Assembly: GCF_028692895.1 (NCBI RefSeq)
Contig: NZ_JAQUWN010000035.1
Coordinates: 1 to 34,153 of the forward strand
DNA length: 34,153 nt
Source: Pseudodesulfovibrio sp.
Lineage (GTDB): Bacteria; Desulfobacterota; Desulfovibrionia; Desulfovibrionales; Desulfovibrionaceae
Reading direction: 5' to 3'
The notes under the pieces: generated by a model
What the model saw: the letters and a program-made list of their open reading frames with translations, nothing else
The model's database searches: none
What the model was told of the DNA's origin: nothing
Part shown: piece after piece, positions 16,128 through 23,953 of the stretch
Position numbering within the stretch: position 1 is the stretch's first letter
Layout: the number at the start of each line of letters is the position of its first letter
Translations under genes and position numbers: made by a program

Positions 16128-17141
16128 CTAGACGTTGAAGCGGAACTCGATGATGTCGCCGTCCTGGACTACGTATTCCTTGCCTTCCAGCCGGGCGCGG
16201 CCCGCGTCCTTGACCTTCTTGAAGTCGCCGTACTGGAGGAAGTCCGCGTAGCCGATGACTTCGGCGCGGATGAAGCCCTTTTCGAAGTCGGTGTGGATCA
16301 CGCCCGCGGCCTGGGGGGCCTTGGACCCCTTGCGCAGGGGCCAGGCGCGGCATTCGTCCTCGCCCGCCGTGAGGAAGGAGATGAGGCCGAGCAACTGGTA
16401 GGTCTTGGCGATGACCTTCTCCAGGGCGGATTCGGCGATGCCCAGGTCCTGGAGGAACATGGCCTTTTCTTCGGGATCGTCCACCTCGGCCAGCTCGCGC
16501 TCCAGCTTGGCGGCCACGGCGATGTGGGTCATGCCGGGGGTGTCGCCGGGCAGCTCCACGGACGCCTCCTCGCCTTCCGGGCAGTTCCAGACGTAGAGGA
16601 CGGGCCGCGCCGAGAGAAACTTGAAGCCGCGCAGCTCGGGCAGGGCGGAGAGCTCCTCGTCTTCGCGCAGGGGCTTTTCCGTTTCGAGCAGCGCCAGAGC
16701 GCGCCTCAGGCCTTCCTCCTCCTTGGGGTCGATCAGGGCCTTGTTCTTGTTCTTGTCCGCGCCGATCTTTTCCAGCCGCTTTTCGATGACGGCCATGTCC
16801 GAGACCATCATGTCGGCCTCGATGGCCTGCCACTGCTGTTTCGGGTCGTTCATGCCGGAGAAGGCGTCGAGCACGCCGATGAGGCAGTCGTAAGGACGGA
16901 CCTCGTTGAGCACGCGCTCGCCCAGGCCGTTGCCCTTGCCTCCGCCGCCGGGGATGTCCAGGTATTCGATCTCGCTTAAGACGACCTTCCTGGGGTGGAA
17001 GAGTTCGATCAGCGGGTCGAGCCGGGCGTCGGGCACCTTGACCATGGCGCGGTTGCCCGCCGCGGCGGCGGTGGGGCCCGCCAGGGCGGCGAAAAGGTCG
17101 GTCTTGCCGGAGCCGGAAAATCCGAAAATGGCGGTCTTCAT
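16128..17141 (-). CDS. ychF: YchF/OLA1-family nucleotide-binding protein (DUF933)
   Basis: This 337-aa cytosolic P-loop ATPase/GTPase belongs to a translation- and stress-linked family. The order is a P-loop (GFSGSGKTD, residues 7-15), a G3-type loop LDIPGGGGKGNGLGERVLNEVR, a nucleotide-specificity segment YVWNCPEGEE (NxxE as in ATP-preferring members) and a C-terminal TGS-like domain ending VVQDGDIIEFRFNV. The C-terminal region matches YchF closely. The P-loop does not: YchF normally has GLPNVGKST, so this is a divergent branch. I chose ATG 17141 with GGGGGA five bases upstream; longer versions add an unrelated N-terminus. Confidence 0.88.
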   Translation of the reverse strand: MKTAIFGFSGSGKTDLFAALAGPTAAAAGNRAMVKVPDARLDPLIELFHPRKVVLSEIEYLDIPGGGGKGNGLGERVLNEVRPYDCLIGVLDAFSGMNDPKQQWQAIEADMMVSDMAVIEKRLEKIGADKNKNKALIDPKEEEGLRRALALLETEKPLREDEELSALPELRGFKFLSARPVLYVWNCPEGEEASVELPGDTPGMTHIAVAAKLERELAEVDDPEEKAMFLQDLGIAESALEKVIAKTYQLLGLISFLTAGEDECRAWPLRKGSKAPQAAGVIHTDFEKGFIRAEVIGYADFLQYGDFKKVKDAGRARLEGKEYVVQDGDIIEFRFNV

Positions 17142-17265
17142 ATGCGTTCCCCCGTGGATTGGATTCGCGTTTGGCATCCGTCCTAGCAGCAAACGGCGCG
17201 ATTGCAAAGGAGCGGGCGCGTCTTCGTCGTTGAAGGCCGTCCGGTTTTCCTCTAGTGTGTCGGGC

Positions 17266-17796
17266 ATGGAAGTTCCCCGCGCCATTTATCTGATCGGCCC
17301 GCGAGCCTGCGGCAAGACCAGCGTGGGCCGCGCTCTGGCCGACCGCCTGGGGCTCGACTTCGTGGATACCGACCACGAGCTGGCCCGCGACGTGGGCATG
17401 GAGATAGCCGACTACGTGGCCGCCCGCGGCTGGGACGCCTTTCGCGACCGCGAGGCCGGGGTCCTGGCCCGCCTGGCGGCCGGGCCGCTGCGCGTGGTGG
17501 GCTGCGGCGGCGGCATCGTCCTGCGCGCGGAGAACCGGTCCGTGCTCTCCGGCGGGGTAGTGGTCTACCTCAGGACCGAGCCCGAAACCCTGGCCGCGCG
17601 GCTGATGCGCGATCCCAACGAGGCGCAGCGCCCGTCGTTGACCGGCAAGGGGATCGTGGACGAGGTTCGCGAGGTCCTGGCCGAGCGCGCCCCGCTCTAC
17701 GAGGCGTGCGCCGACATCGTGCTGGCGGAGGCCCCCCTGGCCGAGGTGGTGGGGGCCGCACTGGACGCCCTCAAGCCGTTTTCCATGCATTTTTGA
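17266..17796 (+). CDS. aroL: Shikimate kinase
   Basis: It phosphorylates the 3-hydroxyl of shikimate with ATP, the fifth step of the common aromatic pathway. The 176-aa protein shows the Walker A GPRACGKTS (residues about 10-18), the shikimate-binding DTDHE, the central VGCGGGIVLR and the lid region RDPNEAQRPSL. The start is uncertain: ATG 17266 has no clear ribosome site, and an in-frame GTG at 17257 would add three residues. Its stop codon overlaps the -35 of the next promoter. Chorismate synthase lies two genes downstream, with ktrBA between them. aroK/aroL naming is arbitrary here. Confidence 0.88.
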   Translation: MEVPRAIYLIGPRACGKTSVGRALADRLGLDFVDTDHELARDVGMEIADYVAARGWDAFRDREAGVLARLAAGPLRVVGCGGGIVLRAENRSVLSGGVVVYLRTEPETLAARLMRDPNEAQRPSLTGKGIVDEVREVLAERAPLYEACADIVLAEAPLAEVVGAALDALKPFSMHF

Positions 17797-17821
17797 CAGG
17801 TTGGGCCAAGAGGCTTATAAA
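17793..17821 (+). promoter_or_regulatory. Near-consensus sigma-70 promoter of ktrB
   Basis: TTGACA (17793-17798), exactly 17 bases, then TATAAA (17816-17821). This is the best promoter in the window, and it overlaps the aroL stop codon. The leader of about 55 bases contains CCGGC-TTCCGTT-GCCGG (17859-17875), a hairpin whose right arm runs into the ktrB Shine-Dalgarno. Confidence 0.85.
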
Positions 17822-17883
17822 CGGGGATCGGCGGCGGCCGCGCGGGCTTTTGACGGGCCCGGCTTCCGTTGCCGGAGATGTCC

Positions 17884-19248
17884 ATGCGAACGAAAGTTTT
17901 GTCACCATATTGGATGCCGGTCTGGTTCTTCGCCGGAACCATCATGGCGGGCGCGCTGCTCCTGCGCCTGGGCATCAGCCATCCGGGCGGGCCGCTCTCC
18001 TTTCTCGACGCCCTTTTCACCGCCACGTCGGCCATGTGCGTCACCGGCCTGGCTGTGGTGGACACGGGCTCCTATTTTTCCCTGCTGGGCCAGAACGTCA
18101 TCCTGGTGCTGATCCAGGTGGGCGGGCTCGGCATCATGACCTTCACCACCCTGTTCATCCACCTGCTTGGCAAGCACGTCTCCCTGAGCGACCGCATCGC
18201 AGTGGGCCAGAGCCTGCTGCGCGATCCGTCGTTCAGCCTGGTCAAGTTCCTGATCCGGGTGGTGGTCGGCACGCTGCTGATGGAGGGGCTCGGGGCCCTG
18301 GCCCTGTGGCTCCTGGACCCGGTGGGGTTTGCGCCCTATTCGGCGGTGTTCCACTCCATCTCGGCCTTCTGCAACGCGGGGTTCGCCCTGTTTCCGGACA
18401 GCCTGACCCGCTGGAGCGGCAACGTGGGCGTCAACCTGGTCTTCATGCTGCTCATCACCGCGGGGGGGCTCGGGTTCTACGTCCTCAACGAATGCGCCTC
18501 CCTGGCCAAGCGGGTGGTGCTGCGCCGCGAGCGGCTGCGCCAGGGCGGCCACATCCTGAGCTGGCACACCTCCATCGTGTTGAGGATGTCCCTGTTCCTG
18601 GTAGTGGCCGGGACCGTGGTCATCTTCTGCGCCGAGAGTGCGGCGGGCAACGCCACGGGACCGCTGCGCGAGCGGCTGCTGACCGCGCTCTTCCAGTCCG
18701 TGACCTGTCGCACCGCCGGGTTCAACACCGTGGACATAGCCTCCATGACCAACGTCTCCCTGGCTTTCATGATGGGGCTCATGTTCGTGGGCGGCTCGCC
18801 GGGCTCCTGCGCGGGCGGCATCAAGACCACCACCTTCCGCGCCCTGGGCGGGTTCGTGGTGGCCCAGTTCCGGGGCCTTTCCCAAGTGCCGGTGGGCCGC
18901 TTCGCCCTCAGCCAGGAGGCACTGAACAAGGTCATCGCCCTGTGCACCCTGGCCGTGCTCCTGGTCGGCCTGGGCACCATGGTCCTGACCTCGCTGGAGA
19001 GCGCGGGCGACGCCTACCTCATGGGCCGGGAAAAATTCATGACCAACATGTTCGAGGTCATCTCCGCCTTCGGCACGGTGGGGCTGTCCACCGGGCTGAC
19101 CACCCAACTCAACGGGGCTGAGAAGAGCATGATCATCGTCCTCATGTTCGTGGGCCGGCTGGGACCCATCTGGCTGCTTTCCGCCCTGCACAGTTGGCAG
19201 GCCGAGCGCCGCTACCAGTTGCCCAAGGCCGATCTGCCCCTGGGCTAA
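17884..19248 (+). CDS. ktrB: Potassium uptake channel subunit KtrB/TrkH
   Basis: This is the K+-translocating membrane subunit of a Ktr/Trk system. The 454-aa protein has four membrane-pore-membrane repeats, each with the filter Gly: TSAMCVTGLAV, SAFCNAGFAL, TCRTAGFNTVD and SAFGTVGLSTG. It is shorter than TrkH (about 480 aa), and its partner has a single RCK unit, so KtrB is the better name. I chose ATG 17884 because CCGGAG lies six bases upstream; ATG 17878 would overlap that site. ktrA follows after 15 bases. Transport may be Na+-dependent, as in known Ktr systems; the sequence cannot show this. Confidence 0.92.
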   Translation: MRTKVLSPYWMPVWFFAGTIMAGALLLRLGISHPGGPLSFLDALFTATSAMCVTGLAVVDTGSYFSLLGQNVILVLIQVGGLGIMTFTTLFIHLLGKHVSLSDRIAVGQSLLRDPSFSLVKFLIRVVVGTLLMEGLGALALWLLDPVGFAPYSAVFHSISAFCNAGFALFPDSLTRWSGNVGVNLVFMLLITAGGLGFYVLNECASLAKRVVLRRERLRQGGHILSWHTSIVLRMSLFLVVAGTVVIFCAESAAGNATGPLRERLLTALFQSVTCRTAGFNTVDIASMTNVSLAFMMGLMFVGGSPGSCAGGIKTTTFRALGGFVVAQFRGLSQVPVGRFALSQEALNKVIALCTLAVLLVGLGTMVLTSLESAGDAYLMGREKFMTNMFEVISAFGTVGLSTGLTTQLNGAEKSMIIVLMFVGRLGPIWLLSALHSWQAERRYQLPKADLPLG

Positions 19249-19263
19249 ATTTCGGAGAAACAC

Positions 19264-19923
19264 ATGGCGAAGAAAAATGAAATAGGCATCATCGGGCTCG
19301 GGAAGTTCGGCTTCTCGCTGGGCTCGGCCCTGACCAACCTTGGTCACGACGTGGTCGGCGTGGACCTCGACCCGGAGCACATCCGCCGGGCCCAGGACAA
19401 GCTGTCCCACGTCTATCAGGCGGACGCCACGGACGAGAAGGCGCTGGAGCAGGTCGGCATCAAGGAGCTCGACCGCGTGGTGGTCTCCACCGGCGAGTCC
19501 ATGGAGGCCTCCATCCTTTGCGTGCTCAACCTCCAGGCCCTGGGCGTGGAGAAGATCTGGGTCAAGGCCATCAGCGAGGAGCACGAGCGGGTGCTCTACA
19601 AGATCGGCGTGCCCTACGTGGTCTTTCCCGAGGCCTTCGTGGCTTTCCAGTTGGCCCACCGGCTGGCCACGCCCGGCATCCAGGACTATTTCGGCATGGG
19701 CCAGGACGTGGTCACCCGCGAGGTCCTCATCGGCAAGTGGGCGGGCAAGACCCTGCGCGACCTGAACCTGACCAACGAGTACCACGTCCAGGTCGTGGCC
19801 TACCGCAAGAGCGGCGAGGCCCAGTTCTCCTTCGTTCCCGAGGCCAACCGGCCCTTCGAGGAAGGAGACGTCATGGTCCTTATCGGCAAGACGTCAGACG
19901 TCATGAAGATCGACAAATTCTAG
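19264..19923 (+). CDS. ktrA: Potassium uptake regulatory subunit KtrA (RCK domain)
   Basis: KtrA forms the cytosolic nucleotide-binding ring that gates KtrB. This 219-aa protein has an RCK-N Rossmann fold with GLGKFGFSLG (residues about 10-19) and the acidic end of strand 2 (VDLDPEH), which binds the ribose of ATP/ADP or NAD(H). An RCK-C domain follows from about residue 135 (EVLIGKWAGKTLRDLNL). The length fits single-unit KtrA and not the doubled TrkA of about 458 aa. GGAG precedes the ATG. aroC starts eight bases after its stop, so ktrBA-aroC probably form one transcript. Confidence 0.93.
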   Translation: MAKKNEIGIIGLGKFGFSLGSALTNLGHDVVGVDLDPEHIRRAQDKLSHVYQADATDEKALEQVGIKELDRVVVSTGESMEASILCVLNLQALGVEKIWVKAISEEHERVLYKIGVPYVVFPEAFVAFQLAHRLATPGIQDYFGMGQDVVTREVLIGKWAGKTLRDLNLTNEYHVQVVAYRKSGEAQFSFVPEANRPFEEGDVMVLIGKTSDVMKIDKF

Positions 19924-19931
19924 GAGAGGCC

Positions 19932-20996
19932 ATGAGCGGCAACACCTTCGGCGCCCTGTTCCGGCTGACCACCTTCGGCGAGTCCCACGGCCCCGCGCTG
20001 GGCGGGGTGGTGGACGGCTGCCCGCCCGGCATCGAGCTGGACGAGTCCCTGATCCAGCGCGAGCTGGACCGCCGCCGCCCGGGACAGGGCGGACTGGCCT
20101 CCACGGCGCGCAAGGAGCCGGACGCGGTCCGCCTCCTCTCCGGCGTGTTCGAGGGGGTGACAACGGGTACGCCCATCGGCTTCGTCATCGAGAACACGGA
20201 CCAGCGGTCCAGGGACTACTCCAGGATCAAGGACGTGTTCCGGCCCGGCCACGCGGATTTCACCTTCAACGCCAAGTTCGGCCTGCGCGACTATCGCGGC
20301 GGCGGCCGCTCCTCCGGGCGCGAGACCGTGTCCCGCGTGGCGGGCGGGGCCATCGCCCAGGAGCTGCTGCGCCGGGAGGGCATCGCCGTCTACGCCTACA
20401 CCGTGGAGCTGGGCGGCATCCCTGCCGACGTGGTGGATTTCGAGGGCGCGCAGGACCGGCCCTATTTCAGCCCCGACCCGGACGCCCCGGCCAAGTGGGA
20501 GGAGCGCATCAAGGAAGTGAAGGGTCAGGGCGACACCCTGGGCGGCGTGGTCGAGATCCGCGCCACCTCGGTGCCAGCCGGGCTCGGCGAGCCGGTCTTC
20601 GACAAGATGGACGCCCGGCTGGCCTATGCCCTGATGTCCGTGGGCGCGGTCAAGGGCGTGGAGATCGGCTCCGGCGTGCAGGCGGCCTGCTCGCTGGGCA
20701 GCCTGAACAACGATCCCATCGGCCCGGACGGCTTCGAGTCCAACAACGCGGGCGGCATTCTGGGCGGCATCACCTCGGGCCAGGACATCGTGGTCCGGGC
20801 CTACGTCAAGCCCATCCCGTCCATCTCCCAGGAGCAGCGGACCGTGACCACCTCGGGCCAGGCCGCCACCATCACCGTGGGCGGCAGGCACGACATCGCG
20901 GCCATCCCGCGCATCAACCCGGTGCTCAAGGCCATGGCGGCCCTGACCATCGCCGATCTGCTGCTCGTCGACCGTAGGCTCGGCGTGCGCGACTGA
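19932..20996 (+). CDS. aroC: Chorismate synthase
   Basis: It converts 5-enolpyruvylshikimate-3-phosphate to chorismate using reduced FMN, the last common step to aromatic amino acids. The 354-aa protein has the family signatures GESHGPALGGVVDGCPPGI near the N-terminus, DYRGGGRSSGRETV..VAGGAIA at about residue 120 and the late motif GRHDIAAIPRINPV. The length is typical. AGGAGAGG precedes the ATG. It is eight bases downstream of ktrA, an unusual partner for an aromatic biosynthesis gene. Confidence 0.97.
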   Translation: MSGNTFGALFRLTTFGESHGPALGGVVDGCPPGIELDESLIQRELDRRRPGQGGLASTARKEPDAVRLLSGVFEGVTTGTPIGFVIENTDQRSRDYSRIKDVFRPGHADFTFNAKFGLRDYRGGGRSSGRETVSRVAGGAIAQELLRREGIAVYAYTVELGGIPADVVDFEGAQDRPYFSPDPDAPAKWEERIKEVKGQGDTLGGVVEIRATSVPAGLGEPVFDKMDARLAYALMSVGAVKGVEIGSGVQAACSLGSLNNDPIGPDGFESNNAGGILGGITSGQDIVVRAYVKPIPSISQEQRTVTTSGQAATITVGGRHDIAAIPRINPVLKAMAALTIADLLLVDRRLGVRD

Positions 20997-21025
20997 CCGG
21001 CATGGCGCAACCCCGCCATGCCCGG
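20997..21025 (+). terminator. Hairpin after aroC (terminator-like, no T-tract)
   Basis: CCGG-CATGGCG pairs with CGCCATG-C-CCGG, giving 11 base pairs with one bulged C. No T run follows, so it may act as an mRNA 3' stabiliser or a weak terminator. Confidence 0.45.
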
Positions 21026-21165
21026 CAGGGTGCGTCGCAACATGCCGGATCGTCACATGTTCTCGTGACGGGAGCGGTCGGCTTCCGTCGGTTGGCCCAC
21101 TTGACGCGCTGCCTGAAAAATTGCAGTCTCAACGTCGTTTTTCATTCGTTTTAGAAGGACTTTTC

Positions 21166-22365
21166 TTGAAGCTGATACAATACCGGGGTGAAATTGACGG
21201 ACTGCGAGCCTTGTCGGTTCTGGCGGTCGTCCTGTTCCATTTTGATTTCCTTTCCGTGACCGGCGGTTTCTACGGGGTCGACGTTTTCTTCGTCATCTCG
21301 GGCTACCTGATTTCCTCCCTGCTTTTCGCCGAGGTGGACCGGACCGGCACGCTCTCCATCTCGAACTTCTACCTGCGGCGCACCCGGCGCATCCTGCCCG
21401 CGCTGCTCGTCGTCTGCCTGGCCACCTACGTTCTGTTCGCGCTCTTCGTGGGGGAGGTCCAGAGCCCGTTCCCGCACTTCGGGCAGTCGCTGCTGGCGAC
21501 GCTCTTTTCGGCCTCCAACATCTTCTTTTGGCAAAAGGCGGGGTATTTTTCGCTGGACGCCTGGGCCGAGCCGCTGCTGCACACATGGTCCCTCGGCGTG
21601 GAGGAGCAGTTCTACCTGATCATCCCGCTGCTGCTCTACTGGCTGTCCCGCGCGCCGGGCGAAGTCGGCCGCCGCAAGCGGTATCTGGCGGTCTTTTCAT
21701 GCATGGCCGTTCTCTCTTTCGCCCTCTGCCGGTACGGGGCCGACCTGGTGGGCCGGGATTTCATCTTCTACATGCTCCCCACCCGGATGTGGGAATTGCT
21801 GATCGGCGTCCTGGTTTCGCTCATCCTTCGCCGCCGCATGCTGACCCGGCTGCCGCACCGCTGGATGAACGAGCTCCTGTCCGTCGTCGGCGTGGCCGTG
21901 ATGCTCTACGGCTTCTTCAATTTTCACGAGACGACCCGCATAGCGGAAAAGTCGCTCGTGGTGACGTCGGGCGCCGCGCTGTTCCTGCTCTTCACCAACG
22001 AGGCGACCCTGGTGGGGCGGCTGTTCACCTCGCGCCCCATGCGCCTCACCGGCAACGTTTCCTACTCCTGGTATCTCTGGCATTGGCCGCTGGTCTCCCT
22101 CTCGGTCATGATGGAGGTCAAGTATCCGGGGCTGAGCTCCACCGCCGTGCGCATCGGCCTGTGCGTCCTTTCCTACGTGCTGGCGTTTTTTTCCTGGAAA
22201 TACGTGGAGACGCCGTTTAGGCGCATCAAGAACTGGCTGCCGTGCATCAAGCGGCTGGCCCCGCTCTTCATCCTTCTGGTCGGCATCGGGCTGGTGAACG
22301 CCCTGCATGTGTTCGGCAGCAGCCCTATACCTTCGAGCAGCGATTCATGCAGGGGACTTCGCTGA
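21166..22365 (+). CDS. OafA/YrhL-type acyltransferase, membrane half (frameshifted gene)
   Basis: This frame encodes an integral-membrane acyltransferase-3 domain of 10 or so helices that acylates surface glycans. Family motifs are present: LFHFDF..VTGGFYGVDVFFVISGYLI, FYLRRTRRILPAL and LLHTWSLGVEEQFYLI. The start is TTG 21166 with AGAAGGAC six bases upstream. After NALHVFGSS the frame changes: adding one base in the CCC run near 22323-22325 would continue it into the SGNH segment in the next reading frame. As read, the protein ends with an unrelated short tail (PIPSSSDSCRGLR). The restored fusion would be about 643 aa, the usual size of OafA-SGNH proteins. Confidence 0.8.
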   Translation: MKLIQYRGEIDGLRALSVLAVVLFHFDFLSVTGGFYGVDVFFVISGYLISSLLFAEVDRTGTLSISNFYLRRTRRILPALLVVCLATYVLFALFVGEVQSPFPHFGQSLLATLFSASNIFFWQKAGYFSLDAWAEPLLHTWSLGVEEQFYLIIPLLLYWLSRAPGEVGRRKRYLAVFSCMAVLSFALCRYGADLVGRDFIFYMLPTRMWELLIGVLVSLILRRRMLTRLPHRWMNELLSVVGVAVMLYGFFNFHETTRIAEKSLVVTSGAALFLLFTNEATLVGRLFTSRPMRLTGNVSYSWYLWHWPLVSLSVMMEVKYPGLSSTAVRIGLCVLSYVLAFFSWKYVETPFRRIKNWLPCIKRLAPLFILLVGIGLVNALHVFGSSPIPSSSDSCRGLR

Positions 22366-23096
22366 AGGAGCCGAACGACGCCGCGCGACTGGGCGCGAAG
22401 GACAAACCCGTATCCTTCCTGCTCATCGGCAACAGCCATGCCCAATCCGTCGCCCCTGTGGTGGACGACCTGGCCTGCCAGTTCGACATGGCCGGCATCC
22501 TCAACTGGGAAGGGCTGATGCCGTTCCTGGGAATGACCCGTGAGACGAGCGACGAGGACGTTTCGGACATGCGGCGGTTGCTGGAAGCGTATCTGACCGA
22601 GAACAAGATCAAGAACATCATCTGCGTAGCCCGCATGGACCAGGTCTGGGAACTGGCGGCGGGCGGCAAGGTCATTTACCAGGGGGAACAGCTTTCCCCG
22701 GACAAGGTCGCGATGGTCTTCGAAAAGGAGCTGGCTGCGCTGCTTTCCCTGCTCGCCTCGGACGGCAGAAACGTCTGGGTGATGGAGCAGGTGCCCCGCG
22801 CGGACGTCAATCCCATCGTGGCGGTGCGCGTCATCAGGGATTACACGGAGGCCGCCAAGCCCGAGCCGCACAACCGGATACTCGACAAGGTGGTGGCGAA
22901 CCTGGGCCTTCCGAACCTGTACGTGTTCAGCACCAGGGATTTCTTCGTCAAGGACGGGCGGGTGCATTTCACCGCCGGAAACAAGCTGCTCTACTTTGAC
23001 GACAATCATCTTTCCGTGGAGGGGGCTTTCCACATCCGGCCCGTCTTTCTGCCCATCTTCGAGGCGATGGCTCGGGAGCGCCAGTCGCCCGAGTGA
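22347..23096 (+). CDS. SGNH hydrolase-like half of the frameshifted acyltransferase
   Basis: This frame carries the periplasmic SGNH domain that normally follows the acyltransferase-3 domain. It has block I with Ser in FLLIGNSHAQS and block V in DDNHLSVEGAF, which together give the Ser-Asp-His triad. The open frame extends upstream of ATG 22347, reading PYTFEQRF, which would join smoothly to the first half. No ribosome site precedes ATG 22347, and alone it would lack any export signal. It is therefore most likely the second part of one broken gene. Independent translation by coupling to the overlapping upstream stop is possible but less likely. A strong terminator follows. Confidence 0.75.
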   Translation: MQGTSLKEPNDAARLGAKDKPVSFLLIGNSHAQSVAPVVDDLACQFDMAGILNWEGLMPFLGMTRETSDEDVSDMRRLLEAYLTENKIKNIICVARMDQVWELAAGGKVIYQGEQLSPDKVAMVFEKELAALLSLLASDGRNVWVMEQVPRADVNPIVAVRVIRDYTEAAKPEPHNRILDKVVANLGLPNLYVFSTRDFFVKDGRVHFTAGNKLLYFDDNHLSVEGAFHIRPVFLPIFEAMARERQSPE

Positions 23097-23116
23097 AATC
23101 CTGCATGGCGAAATGC

Positions 23117-23156
23117 AACGCCCCGGCCTTCCAGATGGAAGGCCGGGGCGTTTTTT
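23117..23156 (+). terminator. Rho-independent terminator after the acyltransferase gene
   Basis: A 16-bp stem (AACGCCCCGGCCTTCC and its complement) with an AGAT loop ends in six T residues. It lies 20 bases after the SGNH stop. Confidence 0.93.
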
Positions 23157-23173
23157 GTCGCATCGGCGGAAGG

Positions 23174-23258
23174 CTGCTTGATTTTCTTCATTCGCACGGC
23201 CACGCCGCGGCAGGAGTAGTACTTGTCGCCCTCGGGGTGGAAGGCGGGCGGTTCGCGG
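23174..23258 (-). pseudogene. Decayed duplicate of the 3' end of the YbjQ-like gene
   Basis: These 85 bases align without gaps, and with only a few mismatches, to 23954-24038, an offset of exactly 780 bases. In the minus frame they encode FHPEGDKYYSCRGVAVRMKKIK, matching the C-terminus of the YbjQ-like protein. The stop codon has changed from TAG to CAG and there is no upstream coding part. It sits between two terminators. Confidence 0.8.
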
Positions 23259-23274
23259 CGTTGCCGCAGGAAAA

Positions 23275-23317
23275 GGACGCCCCCGCGCAGACCGTTGCGC
23301 CGGGGCGTCCTCTTTTT
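23275..23317. terminator. Bidirectional terminator below the DUF2238 gene
   Basis: The outer stem GGACGCCCC/GGGGCGTCC and inner stem GCGCA/TGCGC are separated by one C-C mismatch. Five T residues follow on the plus strand (23313-23317), and AAAA at 23271-23274 gives a T-run on the minus strand. It most likely ends the minus-strand transcript. Confidence 0.8.
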
Positions 23318-23331
23318 ATCGGTAGCGGCTG

Positions 23332-23949
23332 TCAGGCCAGTGAGCGGGAACGCTCGGCGCGGATGCCGGAAAAGGCGAAGAGGATCAGGGCGGTAATCGC
23401 CCCAAGGGTGTCGCAGAGCATGTCGGTCTGGGCGTCCCAGATGTCGCCCTGCGATCCGAGGAATTCGATGCCCGCCTCGCCGCCCGCCGTCACGGCGTAC
23501 CACCATTCGATGATATCGTAGGCGGCGGCCAGGGCCATGATGGCGAACAGGCCGAACAGGTAGGCCACCACCGGTCTGGCCAGTCCCTTGCGCGTCAGCA
23601 GTTCGACGATGGGAAAGGCGTAGAAGCCGATGGAGAAGTGCCCGATCCGGTCGAAGTGGTTGCGCTCGAACCCGAAGAGGTCGGTCACGAAATCAAAGGG
23701 GACGTTGGCGAAGGTGTAGTGCCCGCCAATGGTGTGGAGCACCAGCCAGCAGGCCATGAGCGCATAGGCCATGTTGGAGAAACGGAACAGCGGACAGGTG
23801 CACGCGAGGAGCAGGAAGACGGCCATGACCGGCAGGTTCTCGGCCCACCAGACGTCGCGCATGACCGGGTTGACGGCCAGCGCGGCCCACAGGATCAGAA
23901 ACCCGGCGGCCAGGAGGAGGGGGAAGTATCGGGACAGGGGACCGGCCAC
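23332..23949 (-). CDS. DUF2238 (YjdF-type) inner membrane protein
   Basis: This 205-aa polytopic membrane protein of unknown function has about six helices. The conserved polar motifs of the family are visible: LHTIGGHYTF, RNHFDRIGHFSIGF, YDIIEWWYA and GSQGDIWDAQTDM. The His, Asp and Glu of these motifs could form a buried metal or catalytic site, but this is not established. The start is GTG 23949, four bases after the stop of the YbjQ-like gene, with only a poor ribosome site, so translational coupling is likely. Confidence 0.85.
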   Translation of the reverse strand: MAGPLSRYFPLLLAAGFLILWAALAVNPVMRDVWWAENLPVMAVFLLLACTCPLFRFSNMAYALMACWLVLHTIGGHYTFANVPFDFVTDLFGFERNHFDRIGHFSIGFYAFPIVELLTRKGLARPVVAYLFGLFAIMALAAAYDIIEWWYAVTAGGEAGIEFLGSQGDIWDAQTDMLCDTLGAITALILFAFSGIRAERSRSLA

Positions 23950-23953
23950 GGGG

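Noticed and set aside
23093..23521. Plus-strand open frame of 142 codons below the acyltransferase
   Set aside because: It runs through two terminators and the antisense of the DUF2238 gene.
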